64,000 bases of DNA from Streptomyces sp. NBC_00448 (lineage in GTDB: Bacteria > Actinomycetota > Actinomycetes > Streptomycetales > Streptomycetaceae): the NCBI RefSeq assembly GCF_036014115.1, contig NZ_CP107913.1, positions 5,069,001 through 5,133,000 on the forward strand. The letters run 5' to 3'. Under the pieces are notes generated by a model, which saw only the letters and a list, made by a program, of their open reading frames with translations, searched no databases and was not told the DNA's origin. The first letter of the stretch is position 1. Each line of letters opens with the position of its first letter. The position numbers and the translations under genes were made by a program. Positions 9,309-17,585 of the stretch are shown one piece after another.

Positions 9309-10241
9309 GTGCTCCTGCCGGACATGAATCTGCTGCCCGCTCTGGACGCGCTGCTCCGCGAGGGCAGCGTCACGGGCGCCGCGACCGTGATGAACGTCTC
9401 ACCGTCCGCGATGAGCCGGACCCTGGCCCGGCTGCGCCGGGTGGTCGGCGATCCGCTGCTGGTGCCCTCGGGCCGCGGGCTGACCCTCACCCCGCGCGCC
9501 CGCGAGCTGCGGCCCCAGGTGGCTGCCGCGCTCGGCCAGGCGCTGGCCGCACTGAGCCCCCCGCCGCCGGTCGATCTCGCCGACGTCCGGCGGGACTTCG
9601 TGATCCGTACGAACGACGGGGTGGCCGTGGTGCTCGGCGCCGCCCTGCTCGCCCGGGCCGCCCGCGAGGCGCCGGGTGTACGGCTGCGCATCCTGCCCGA
9701 GGGCGACGAGGACCCCGCCGACCTGCGCGACCGGGTGGACCTCGACCTCGGCGCCCTGCCCGAGACCCCGCCGGACGTCCGCACCACCCACCTGGCCGAC
9801 TTCCGGTACATGGCGGTCGTACGGTCGCCGGAGCGCGACCCCGGCGCCTCCGCTCCCCTCACACCGGCGGACTTCGCCGCACTCCCCCACATCACCGCCT
9901 CCCGGCACGGTCGCGCCCGCAGTGTGATCGACGACCGGCTTGCCGAGCTCGGCCTGGAACGAAGGGTGCTGGCGACCGTGCCGACCTTCGGCGCGGCCTG
10001 CTTCCTCGCGCTGGACACCCACGCGTTCGCGATCGTGCCCTCCGGCTTCGCCGAACGCGCCGCCCGGGTGCTGCGCCTGACCGTGCACGAGATCCCGCTG
10101 CGGCTGCCCCCGGTGGCGTTCGACATGACCTGGCACGTACGGCACGACGCCGATCCCGCGCACCGCTGGCTGCGGCAGACGCTGGTCGAGCTGACCGGTG
10201 ACGGCGAGGTGCTCGGCGGGATGCGGCCGGCCGCGGAGTAG
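9309..10241 (+). CDS. LysR-family transcriptional regulator
   Basis: A 310-residue DNA-binding protein with an N-terminal winged helix (GSVTGAATVMNVSPSAMSRTLARLRR) and a periplasmic-binding-like effector domain. GTG 9309 gives VLLPDMNLLPAL; ATG 9324 would give MNLLPALDAL, and no strong ribosome site separates the two. It is divergent from the MFS exporter and probably controls it and itself through the 9238-9308 gap. The quinone oxidoreductase 11 nt downstream may be cotranscribed. Confidence 0.8.
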   Translation: MLLPDMNLLPALDALLREGSVTGAATVMNVSPSAMSRTLARLRRVVGDPLLVPSGRGLTLTPRARELRPQVAAALGQALAALSPPPPVDLADVRRDFVIRTNDGVAVVLGAALLARAAREAPGVRLRILPEGDEDPADLRDRVDLDLGALPETPPDVRTTHLADFRYMAVVRSPERDPGASAPLTPADFAALPHITASRHGRARSVIDDRLAELGLERRVLATVPTFGAACFLALDTHAFAIVPSGFAERAARVLRLTVHEIPLRLPPVAFDMTWHVRHDADPAHRWLRQTLVELTGDGEVLGGMRPAAE

Positions 10242-10252
10242 CCTCCCGTTGC

Positions 10253-11218
10253 ATGTACGCGATGACGATTCCCCAGCCGGGCGGCCCCGACGCGCTGACC
10301 TGGGCGGACGTACCCGATCCGGTGGCCGCGGACGGCGAGGTCGTGGTCGAGGTCGCGGCCTGCGCGGTGAACCGCGCCGACCTCCTGCAGCGGATGGGCC
10401 TCTACGACCCGCCGGCCGGCTCCGTGGCCTACCCCGGCCTCGAGTGCTCCGGCCGGATCGCGGAGGTCGGCCCGGGCGTGGCCGGGTGGTCGGTCGGCGA
10501 CGAGGTGTGCGCGCTGCTGGCGGGCGGCGGCTACGCCGAGAAGGTGGCGGTGCCCGCCGGGCAACTGCTCCCCGTGCCCGAGGGCGTCGACCTCGTGACG
10601 GCGGCCGCGCTGCCCGAAGTCGCCGCCACCGTCTGGTCGAACGTCTTCATGGTGGCCCATCTGCGGCCCACCGAGACGCTGTTGGTGCACGGCGGGTCCA
10701 GCGGGATCGGCACGATGGCGATCCAGCTCGGCAAGGCGGTCGGCGCGCGGGTCGCGGTCACCGCGGGCAGTGCGGAAAAGCTCGACGCCTGCCGGGAGTT
10801 GGGCGCGGACGTGCTGATCAACTACCGCGAGCAGGACTTCGTGGCGGAGCTGGGCGAGGACGGCGCGGACGTCATTCTCGACCTGATCGGCGCGAAGTAC
10901 CTGGACCGCAACATCGACGCGCTCGCGGTCAACGGCCGCTTGGTGGTGATCGGCATGCAGGGCGGGGTGCAGGCCGAGCTGAACCTCGCCAAGCTGATGG
11001 CCAAGCGCGGCGCCGTCGCCGCCACCACGCTCCGTTCCCGCCCGCCGGCCGAGAAGGCGGCGATCGTCGCGGCGGTCCGCGAGCACGTCTGGCCGCTGAT
11101 CGAGGCGGGCACCGTCCGGCCGGTGGTCGACCGCGCGCTCCCGCTCGTCCAGGCGGCCGAGGCCCACCGCCTGATGGAGTCCAGCACCCACATCGGCAAG
11201 ATCCTGCTCACCGTCTGA
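10253..11218 (+). CDS. NAD(P)H quinone oxidoreductase (zinc-independent MDR family)
   Basis: A 321-residue medium-chain reductase of the PIG3/qor type that reduces quinones or enones with NADPH. It has the N-terminal GroES-like fold (AACAVNRADLLQRMG), no zinc-ligand set, and the nucleotide motif HGGSSGIGTMAIQLGKAVGARV followed by the co-factor-discriminating TAGSAEKL. The C-terminus ends with HIGKILLTV as in this family. ATG 10253 is close behind the LysR gene, which suggests joint expression and perhaps a shared role in quinone or electrophile stress. Confidence 0.82.
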   Translation: MYAMTIPQPGGPDALTWADVPDPVAADGEVVVEVAACAVNRADLLQRMGLYDPPAGSVAYPGLECSGRIAEVGPGVAGWSVGDEVCALLAGGGYAEKVAVPAGQLLPVPEGVDLVTAAALPEVAATVWSNVFMVAHLRPTETLLVHGGSSGIGTMAIQLGKAVGARVAVTAGSAEKLDACRELGADVLINYREQDFVAELGEDGADVILDLIGAKYLDRNIDALAVNGRLVVIGMQGGVQAELNLAKLMAKRGAVAATTLRSRPPAEKAAIVAAVREHVWPLIEAGTVRPVVDRALPLVQAAEAHRLMESSTHIGKILLTV

Positions 11219-11233
11219 CCGCCTCTCCGCCCC

Positions 11234-11263
11234 GCGCGGCCGGGCGGACTCGCCCGGCCGCGC
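11234..11263. terminator. bidirectional hairpin terminator
   Basis: A perfect 13-bp GC stem (11234-11246 with 11251-11263) and a 4-nt loop lie between the convergent quinone oxidoreductase and the unknown minus-strand gene. There is no T-tract, which is usual in Streptomyces. Confidence 0.65.
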
Positions 11264-11265
11264 AC

Positions 11266-11802
11266 TCACGGCAGGTCGGGGACGTACTCCGTCGGCGGCG
11301 GGAGCGAGGAGTAGCGCGCGCCCTTGGCGTTGAAGTGGGCGAGGTGGAAGGTGCGGCCCTCGTGCTCGATCTCCATCGGGGGCGGGTTGCAGACGTAGCG
11401 GTACGGGTGGGTCTCGCCGTCGATACGGGCCGGGACGCGGTGCTGCCACGTGGCCCAGGCGTCGGCGTACTCCTGGGCGTGCGCGCGGGAGTTCCAGGGG
11501 CGCTCGGCGGGGAGCGGGGCGACCGGGTCCCGGCGCAGCCCGAGCAGGACGCGGAGCAGGCGGGTGCTGTGGATGCCGCGGACCCGGAAGTTCTCCAGGT
11601 CGTCGAGGGCGACCACCATCCGGACGTACCGCCCGGAGCGCCCGCGGTGCCGGCCGACCACGTGGGTGCGGCCGTGCCCCGGGTCCCATCGGGCCCGGGT
11701 GACCCACAGGCGGGCGCCGGGCGGGAAGTGCTTGATGCCGCGCCGGATGTCGAGCCCGGCCTCGCCCTTCGCGGTCTCGGCGCTCACGTTGGCGACACGC
11801 AC
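11266..11802 (-). CDS. hypothetical protein, 178 aa
   Basis: I do not recognise this family. The protein is cytoplasmic-looking (no signal or membrane segment) and rich in Arg, Trp and His. An N-terminal part reads GIKHFPPGARLWVTRARWDPGHGRTHVVGRHRG, which suggests a small beta-barrel like those annotated only as conserved in Streptomyces. The C-terminal part has a tail with PPPMEIEHEGRTFHLAHFN. ATG at 11802; it stands alone, convergent with the quinone oxidoreductase. Codon use (GC-rich third positions) supports a real gene. Confidence 0.7.
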   Translation of the reverse strand: MRVANVSAETAKGEAGLDIRRGIKHFPPGARLWVTRARWDPGHGRTHVVGRHRGRSGRYVRMVVALDDLENFRVRGIHSTRLLRVLLGLRRDPVAPLPAERPWNSRAHAQEYADAWATWQHRVPARIDGETHPYRYVCNPPPMEIEHEGRTFHLAHFNAKGARYSSLPPPTEYVPDLP

Positions 11803-12041
11803 CAGCCCAGCGGGTCGCCGTCGGGCGGGCCGGCGTCGTCGGAAGCGCCGTCCGCGGGTGTCTCGGTCATGCGGTGATGGTGTCGGGCGGACGGGGCGGG
11901 GCGCACCCGGTTTCTTCGGCGGCCCGGTTCTCCGGCGGCCCGCTGTGTCGGCGACGGGTGCCCGAAAGATGCCCGGGATGCCGTATTTGTCGCCTCATGT
12001 GACGCTGGGCGTACACACGGTTGGGTGCGGGAGGCGCGGAC

Positions 12042-13088
12042 GTGCGGTGGGCTGCGGCGGACAGGCGGGGCGAGGCGCGACGGGCGGCCGCGGGCACGAT
12101 GGCCGCGGGCACGGCGGTGCTGGCCGCGGCGCTGCTCGGAGCGGCGGCGCCGGCGTGGGCGGCCGGGGACACGGCGCCCTCAGCGGCACAGCAGCGACGG
12201 CCGCCAGGCCCCTCCGCCACGGCGCCGGGGGCTCCGGACGCGACATCGGGCACTTTGTCGGGCGCGGCGCAGGGCACGCAGCAGCCGCCTGCCGGTCGCC
12301 CCCGCCCGTCCGCTCCCGCCGCCTCGCAGCCGAAGCCGCAGCCGAAGCCGCAGCCGAAGCCGCTGCCCCCGCCCGGGGTCGGCCCCGTGCTCACGCTGCC
12401 GGTCCTCCCCCCGACCGTGCCGCCCATCGCCCCTCCCGCCATTCCGTCACGGCCGAGCCGTCCTGCCCGGCCGCCCGTGCCCGCTCCGCCCGCGGCCCCC
12501 GCGGCCCCCGTACCCATCGGTCCTCCCGCGTCCGCCGCCCCCGCGCCGAGCTCTCCCGCCCACTCCGGCGGCTCGGCCGACCAGGCACCGTCCACCGGCT
12601 CCGCGCCCGCGGCCCCGGCGCCGGACCGCCCGGACCGCCCGAACCTCCCGAACCGCCCGGCCCCCGAGTCCTCCGCCGGACCCCTGCCCGGCACCGGCCC
12701 GCTGCGGCCCGGTCACCCCGGCAGCCGCCCCGCGCCCCCCACCCGCGGCGCACCCGCCGCCAAGACCCCGGCCCGGTCCCCGCACGCGGCTCCGCACGCG
12801 CCCCTGCGCCCGTACGTCCCGCTCGGGCACCGAAGCGGCCACCCGGGCGCGGCCTCGGCGCCGCTGCTGCTGGGTGCGGACGGCGGGCAGGCCGCAGCCA
12901 CGCCCGTGCCGTCGTTCGAGGCGGGCGGGTCGCACGCACCGGCCGGGGCCGAGGAGGAGCAGGACGACCAGGCGCTGCCGTTCGTGACCGCGGGCCGCCC
13001 GGTGCCGCGGGTGCTGCCGCTGGGCGCCGGGCTGGTGCTGGTCGGGCTGGGACTGGGGTTCCTCGGGTTGCGGCTGCGCCGCCCCTGA
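12042..13088 (+). CDS. secreted Pro/Ala-rich surface protein with C-terminal membrane anchor
   Basis: A 348-residue exported protein. The N-terminus is Arg-rich, followed by a hydrophobic stretch and a likely signal-peptidase site after AAPAWA. Then come about 250 residues of Pro/Ala/Ser low complexity with a QPKP repeat. Near the end PLGAGLVLVGLGLGFLGLRLRRP gives a membrane helix and basic stop-transfer tail. GTG 12042 is chosen because GGGAGG (12029-12034) lies 7 nt upstream; a TTG at 12021 has none. No LPxTG-type sortase motif is present. Role unknown; it looks like a wall-spanning stalk. Confidence 0.7.
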   Translation: MRWAAADRRGEARRAAAGTMAAGTAVLAAALLGAAAPAWAAGDTAPSAAQQRRPPGPSATAPGAPDATSGTLSGAAQGTQQPPAGRPRPSAPAASQPKPQPKPQPKPLPPPGVGPVLTLPVLPPTVPPIAPPAIPSRPSRPARPPVPAPPAAPAAPVPIGPPASAAPAPSSPAHSGGSADQAPSTGSAPAAPAPDRPDRPNLPNRPAPESSAGPLPGTGPLRPGHPGSRPAPPTRGAPAAKTPARSPHAAPHAPLRPYVPLGHRSGHPGAASAPLLLGADGGQAAATPVPSFEAGGSHAPAGAEEEQDDQALPFVTAGRPVPRVLPLGAGLVLVGLGLGFLGLRLRRP

Positions 13089-13120
13089 TCGCGCCGCCCC
13101 TGATCGCGCCGCTCGTGACC
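13076..13120 (+). repeat. 15-bp tandem repeat across a stop codon
   Basis: GCGCCGCCCCTGATC occurs at 13076-13090 and 13091-13105, with a diverged third copy at 13106-13120. The first copy contains the TGA stop of the surface-protein gene, so expansion happened at its 3' end. Confidence 0.6.
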
Positions 13121-13183
13121 GCGGTGGCCCGCCCGCGGCTCCCGGTGTCGAGGCTCGCGGGACCGCTGCGGGACAATGGACGC

Positions 13184-13738
13184 ATGGAGATGCCGATGAA
13201 CGAACGGTCGACGGAGAACTCACAGAATCCGCAGGTCCTGGTCGTCGGGCCGGACGGGATGGCGCTCGGCGGTGGAGCGCCGGGCGAGGGCGAGGAGCCC
13301 CGCGAGATCCCGGTGACGGAGATGGTCGAGCAGCCGGCGAAGGTGATGCGGATCGGCAGCATGATCAAGCAGCTCCTGGAGGAGGTGCGGGCGGCTCCTC
13401 TCGACGAGGCCAGCCGGGTGCGGCTGAAGGAGATCCACGCCAGTTCCGTCAAGGAGCTGGAGGCCGGGCTCGCCCCCGAGCTGGTCGAGGAACTGGAGCG
13501 GCTGTCGCTGCCGTTCACCAACGAGAGCGTGCCGAGCGAGGCCGAGCTGCGGATCGCCCAGGCCCAGCTCGTGGGCTGGCTCGAAGGGCTCTTCCACGGC
13601 ATCCAGACCGCGCTGTTCGCCCAGCAGATGGCCGCGCGCGCCCAGCTGGAGCAGATGCGCCGCGCCCTGCCGCCCGGCGCGGCCGGCCACGACGAGGAGC
13701 CGCAGGGCCCCGCGGGCCGCTCCGGCCCCTACCTCTAG
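13184..13738 (+). CDS. bpa: bacterial proteasome activator
   Basis: Ring-forming, ATP-independent activator that docks on the actinobacterial 20S proteasome and feeds it unfolded proteins. The 184-residue protein has the family pattern: acidic disordered N-terminus, a helical core (VMRIGSMIKQLLEEVRAAPLDEASRVRLKEIHASS onward, with LERLSLPF), a second helix pair around AELRIAQAQLVGWLEGLFHGIQ, and a C-terminal GPYL. Mycobacterial Bpa ends in a similar GQYL that inserts into the proteasome alpha ring. Start could be ATG 13184, 13190 or 13196. It is monocistronic, with a terminator immediately after. No proteasome core genes are in the window. Confidence 0.85.
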   Translation: MEMPMNERSTENSQNPQVLVVGPDGMALGGGAPGEGEEPREIPVTEMVEQPAKVMRIGSMIKQLLEEVRAAPLDEASRVRLKEIHASSVKELEAGLAPELVEELERLSLPFTNESVPSEAELRIAQAQLVGWLEGLFHGIQTALFAQQMAARAQLEQMRRALPPGAAGHDEEPQGPAGRSGPYL

Positions 13739-13756
13739 CCGACCCCGGGACACGCA

Positions 13757-13802
13757 AAAGGGCCGGACCCCCGCGGTGGACGCCGCCGAGGTCCGGCCCT
13801 TT
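13757..13802. terminator. bidirectional terminator between bpa and a Ser/Thr kinase
   Basis: A 13-bp inverted repeat (AAAGGGCCGGACC at 13757-13769 with GGTCCGGCCCTTT at 13790-13802) separates two convergent genes. The A-run and T-run ends make it an intrinsic terminator in either direction. Confidence 0.8.
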
Positions 13803-13848
13803 CGTACGAGTCATACAAGCGCCGAGGCGCGCCGACGCGCGCAAGCGC

Positions 13849-15558
13849 TCAGTCCGTGCCTTTGCCCGTCGACACCCAGATGGTGACCGGCCCGTCGGTC
13901 TTCGGGTTGTAGTCGGCGTCGGCGGACGGCGACTGGCTCGTCACCGAGCCCTTGCCCCACAGCTGCTCGTTGGTGTGCTTGATGGTGTACTTCCAGCCCG
14001 CGGCCTTCATGCAGGCGACCACGGAGTCGACGTAGTCCGTGTGGAAGTCCGGCATCGTGGCGACATCGGGCTTGTCGGGGTTGATGAAGTCGTTGTGGGC
14101 GTCGGTGCACTGGTCGGTGTCGATGGTGCGGGTCTGGTCGCCCTGGACCACGCTGTCCGTCGCGGACGCGCTGGCGCTCGCCGAGGTGGTGGCGCTGCCG
14201 GTCGGGGTGTCGGTGTGGTCCGCGCTGGGGCTGCCACCGCCGCTGTTGGTCATCGCGACGATCACGCCCACGATCACGGCGATCGCGACCACGGCCACCA
14301 CCACACCCACGACCAGCGGGGTGTTGGACTTGCCGCCGCGACGCGGGCCGTTCGGCCCGCCGGTGCCGCCGGCCATGCCGCCGCCCGGACCGCCGGTGCC
14401 GTTCATGGCGTACTGCTGCGGCACCTGGGTGGGCGGGAGGTTGTACGCGGGGGTGGGCGGCGGGGTCGGCGCGCCCTGCTGCGGGTAGCCGTACGCCGAC
14501 GGCGGCGGGGTGGTGGGTCCGTAGCCCTGCGGCGGCGGGGTCGGCGCGTACGGGGTCTGGACCTGCTGCGCCGGGGGCGGCAGCTGGCCGGGCTGGACCG
14601 GGAAGACCGACGCGGCGACGCCCTCGCCGCGGCTGCCGGTGACGGCGTTGCCGGTGATCACCGGCATGCCGCCGCTCTGCGTGGCGGAGAGCACCCGCTC
14701 GATCTCGTCGTGCATCGTGTCGGCGGTCGGGAAGCGCTCGGCCGGGTTCTTGCGCAGCGCGCGGGCCACCAGCGCGTCGATGGCGGGGCCGAGCGCCTGG
14801 TTCACCGCGGAGGGGGCCGGCGGGGTCTCCTGGACGTGCTGGTAGGCCATCGCCAGCGGCGAGTCCGCGTCGAACGGCAGCCGCCCGGTGAGGAGTTCGA
14901 AGAGCATGCAGCCGACCGAGTACAGGTCGGAGCGCTCGTCCACGCCGCGCCCGAGCGCCTGCTCGGGCGAGAGGTACTGCGGGGTGCCGACCACCATGCC
15001 GGTCTGGGTCATCGACGTCACGCCGGACTGCATGGCCCGCGCGATGCCGAAGTCCATCACCTTGACCACGCCGCGCCGGGTGACCATCACGTTGCCCGGC
15101 TTGATGTCCCGGTGCACCAGGCCCATCTCGTGGCTGACCGCCAGCGCGGCCAGCACGTCGCCGGTGACCCTCAGCGCCTTGTCGGCGGGCATCGCGCCGA
15201 ACTGGGCGATGTCCGCGGCCAGTACGTCGCCGAGCGGCTTGCCCTCGACGTACTCCATCACGATGTACGGCACCATCTGGCCGTCGATCACGTCTTCACC
15301 GGAGTCGAAGACGGAGACGATGTTGGTGTGGTTGAGCTTGGCGACGGACTGTGCCTCGCGGCGGAAGCGCTCCCGGAACGACTGCTCGTTGCCGAGGTTG
15401 GTGTGGAGGGTCTTGACGGCCACCGGCCGGTCCAGCACCGTGTCATGTCCCAGATGCACAGACGCCATGCCACCCTGGCCCAGCAGGTCGCGCAGCACGT
15501 ACCGCCCGCCGCCGACCGAGCGCCCCGCGTACCCGCCCTGTGTGGCGTCCCCGCTCAT
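13849..15558 (-). CDS. membrane Ser/Thr protein kinase with one PASTA domain
   Basis: A 569-residue PknB-type receptor kinase. Kinase features in order: Gly loop GQGGMASV, catalytic Lys49 in AVKTL, HRDIKPGN, metal-binding DFG in VMDFGIAR, and activation loop with MTQTGMVVGTPQYLSPEQ. A Pro/Gln-rich juxtamembrane linker and one membrane helix (VVVAVVAIAVIVGVIVA) follow. The outside part ends in a PASTA domain (MKAAGWKYTIKHTN to VTIWVSTGKG), the type that senses muropeptides or lipid II. ATG 15558 has GGGGGTAG upstream on its strand. The longer open frame upstream is a shadow of the divergent kinase gene. Confidence 0.88.
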   Translation of the reverse strand: MSGDATQGGYAGRSVGGGRYVLRDLLGQGGMASVHLGHDTVLDRPVAVKTLHTNLGNEQSFRERFRREAQSVAKLNHTNIVSVFDSGEDVIDGQMVPYIVMEYVEGKPLGDVLAADIAQFGAMPADKALRVTGDVLAALAVSHEMGLVHRDIKPGNVMVTRRGVVKVMDFGIARAMQSGVTSMTQTGMVVGTPQYLSPEQALGRGVDERSDLYSVGCMLFELLTGRLPFDADSPLAMAYQHVQETPPAPSAVNQALGPAIDALVARALRKNPAERFPTADTMHDEIERVLSATQSGGMPVITGNAVTGSRGEGVAASVFPVQPGQLPPPAQQVQTPYAPTPPPQGYGPTTPPPSAYGYPQQGAPTPPPTPAYNLPPTQVPQQYAMNGTGGPGGGMAGGTGGPNGPRRGGKSNTPLVVGVVVAVVAIAVIVGVIVAMTNSGGGSPSADHTDTPTGSATTSASASASATDSVVQGDQTRTIDTDQCTDAHNDFINPDKPDVATMPDFHTDYVDSVVACMKAAGWKYTIKHTNEQLWGKGSVTSQSPSADADYNPKTDGPVTIWVSTGKGTD

Positions 15559-15837
15559 CTGTACCGCTACCCCCTGATGGTGAACCGGGACGGGACAGAC
15601 CAGTCCCCCGAGCTTGCCCGCCAAGTCTCGCTTATCGCACGTGCACGTCAAGTTCGTTGACCATCTCGTCACCTGATACGCATCGTCCGCGCACAAAGCG
15701 GTGACCTTCGTACGGCAGTCGGACGGCGTCTGATCGCGGCAACCGAAAAGCGGTACGGTGGCGCACCAAGACAGCGATGCGCGTACGACAGGCTCGCACC
15801 ACATGGCTCGCACGACATGGACGGACGACGAGGACTG
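15559..15837. promoter_or_regulatory. divergent promoter region of two kinase genes
   Basis: This 279-nt gap separates the starts of the two divergently transcribed kinases and must contain both promoters. It is more A/T-rich near 15650-15780. I saw no convincing palindrome or gene in it. Confidence 0.45.
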
Positions 15838-17448
15838 ATGGTCGACCCGAACGAGACGGCCGCCGGCATCGGAGCGTCGGAGGCCAACGGTCCTTGGGGC
15901 CCCGGGGCCGTGGTCGGCGACGGCCGCTACCGGCTGACCGGACGGCTGGGCCGAGGCGGCATGGCCGAGGTCTTCGCGGCGGAGGACGTCCGGCTCGGCC
16001 GGATCGTCGCCGTCAAGCTGCTGCGCACCGACCTCGCCGAGGACCAGGTGGCCCGGGCCCGCTTCACCCGCGAGGCCCAGTCGGTGGCCGGCCTCAACCA
16101 CCACGCGGTGGTCGCGGTCTACGACTCCGGCGAGGACGTCACCCGTACGGGCACGGTCCCCTACATCGTGATGGAACTGGTCGAGGGCCACACCATCAAG
16201 GACCTGCTCACCGGGCCCACCCCGCCGCCGGTCGACCAGGCGCTGGTGATCGTCTCCGGCGTGCTGGACGCGCTCGCCTACAGCCACGAGCACGGCATCG
16301 TGCACCGCGACATCAAGCCCGCGAACGTCATCATCACCACCACGGGCGCGGTCAAGGTGATGGACTTCGGCATCGCCCGCGCGCTGCACGGCGCGGCGAG
16401 CACCATGACGCAGACCGGCATGGTGATGGGCACCCCGCAGTACCTCTCGCCCGAGCAGGCGCTCGGCAAGACCGTCGACCACCGCAGCGACCTGTACGCC
16501 ACCGGCTGCCTTCTCTACGAACTGCTCGCGCTGCGGCCGCCCTTCGTCGGCGAGACCCCGCTGTCCGTGGTCTACCAGCACGTCCAGGACGAGCCGCAGC
16601 TGCCGTCGCAGATCAGCGACCGGGTGCCGCCGGAGCTCGACGGCCTGGTGCTGCGGTCGCTCGCCAAGCAGCCCGAGGACCGGTTCCAGAACGCCGAGGA
16701 GATGCGGGCGCTGGTCGGGTACGCCCACCACACGCTGATGCAGCAGGGCGGCTGGACCGGGGGGATGTGGAACACCGGCGCGGTCACCGCGGTCACGCCC
16801 CGCCAGACCGGCGCGGCGCCCACCGTGGTGGCCCAGAGCGGCCGGCCCGGGCAGAGCGGCAACACCGCGGAGATCGGTCCGCTGCTCGGCGGGATCTCCG
16901 GGGTCGGTGGCAGCGACGACGTGCACGGGTACGGCGAGAAGCCGCCGTCCTCCGGGAGCCACTGGGTCAAGCCGGTGCTCTTCGTGATCGCCGCGGTGCT
17001 CGCCATCACGCTCGGGGTCTACCTCGCGACCAGGGACACCGGTGGGAGCGGCCCGAGCACCGGCCACACCACCGCGCCGACCAGCGCGCAGTCCTCCGAC
17101 CAGCCGTCCGACGACGCCACGGACCAGCCGTCCGACGACACCTCGGGCGCGGTGAACGACGAGCCGACCGACTCCGGCGAGTCCAGCGACACCCCCACCG
17201 ACACCTCGACGTCCACGTCTCCCACCGACGACACCACGGCGCCCACGACACCGCCCACCCACACGACGAAGCCGACGAAACCGACGAAGCCGACGACGCC
17301 GCCCACCAAGCCGACCACCCCGCCGCCCACGGGCGGCACCTCCGCCGGCGGTGACGACGGCGGCACCAGCACCGGTGGGACCGCCGGCAGTAGCGGTGGC
17401 GACAATGGCGGCGACACTGACGGCGGGATCACGGGAAGCAACGGCTGA
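15838..17448 (+). CDS. membrane Ser/Thr protein kinase with Thr/Pro-rich ectodomain
   Basis: A 536-residue relative of the divergent PASTA kinase. It has RGGMAEVF, catalytic Lys60 in VAVKLL, HRDIKPAN, VMDFGIAR and MTQTGMVMGTPQYLSPEQ. After a linker there is one membrane helix (PVLFVIAAVLAITLGVYLA). The external part is only Ser/Thr/Asp/Pro low complexity with repeated TKPTKPTTPP units and a Gly-rich end; no PASTA domain is seen. ATG 15838 is chosen because GACGAGGA lies just upstream; ATG 15817 is possible. The activation loops of both kinases are nearly the same, so cross-phosphorylation is plausible. Confidence 0.87.
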   Translation: MVDPNETAAGIGASEANGPWGPGAVVGDGRYRLTGRLGRGGMAEVFAAEDVRLGRIVAVKLLRTDLAEDQVARARFTREAQSVAGLNHHAVVAVYDSGEDVTRTGTVPYIVMELVEGHTIKDLLTGPTPPPVDQALVIVSGVLDALAYSHEHGIVHRDIKPANVIITTTGAVKVMDFGIARALHGAASTMTQTGMVMGTPQYLSPEQALGKTVDHRSDLYATGCLLYELLALRPPFVGETPLSVVYQHVQDEPQLPSQISDRVPPELDGLVLRSLAKQPEDRFQNAEEMRALVGYAHHTLMQQGGWTGGMWNTGAVTAVTPRQTGAAPTVVAQSGRPGQSGNTAEIGPLLGGISGVGGSDDVHGYGEKPPSSGSHWVKPVLFVIAAVLAITLGVYLATRDTGGSGPSTGHTTAPTSAQSSDQPSDDATDQPSDDTSGAVNDEPTDSGESSDTPTDTSTSTSPTDDTTAPTTPPTHTTKPTKPTKPTTPPTKPTTPPPTGGTSAGGDDGGTSTGGTAGSSGGDNGGDTDGGITGSNG

Positions 17449-17457
17449 CGCTCACCT

Positions 17458-17495
17458 GAAGGGGCGCGGGGAACTGCGCGACCAGCCACCCACGC
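17458..17495 (+). repeat. dispersed intergenic repeat, copy A
   Basis: GGGGCGCGGGGAACTGCGCG (17461-17480) followed by ACCAGCCACCCA. The same 20-mer occurs exactly at 27118-27137, and split versions occur near 35.2 and 46.6 kb. All lie after stop codons or in gaps. Confidence 0.75.
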
Positions 17496-17500
17496 GCCGC

Positions 17501-17579
17501 AAGGTCCCGGAACTCCGGGGACGCACCGCCCCGGAGGTCCGTAAGGTCCCGGAACTCCGGGGACACATCGCCCCGGAGG
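17501..17579 (+). terminator. two tandem 37-bp hairpin repeats after a kinase gene
   Basis: A 37-bp unit (17501-17537) is repeated at 17543-17579 with three mismatches and a 5-nt spacer. Each unit folds as CTCCGGGG/CCCCGGAG hairpins (17513-17536 and 17555-17578). They sit between the convergent kinase and APH genes and probably act as a double terminator. Confidence 0.6.
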
Positions 17580-17585
17580 GCCCGC

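Noticed and set aside
12042-13088. Sortase substrate
   Set aside because: A C-terminal helix and basic tail exist, but no LPxTG- or LAxTG-type motif precedes them.
13849-17262. One 1137-residue minus-strand frame across both kinase genes
   Set aside because: Only the part up to 15558 has kinase motifs and a ribosome site; the rest is the opposite strand of the other kinase gene.
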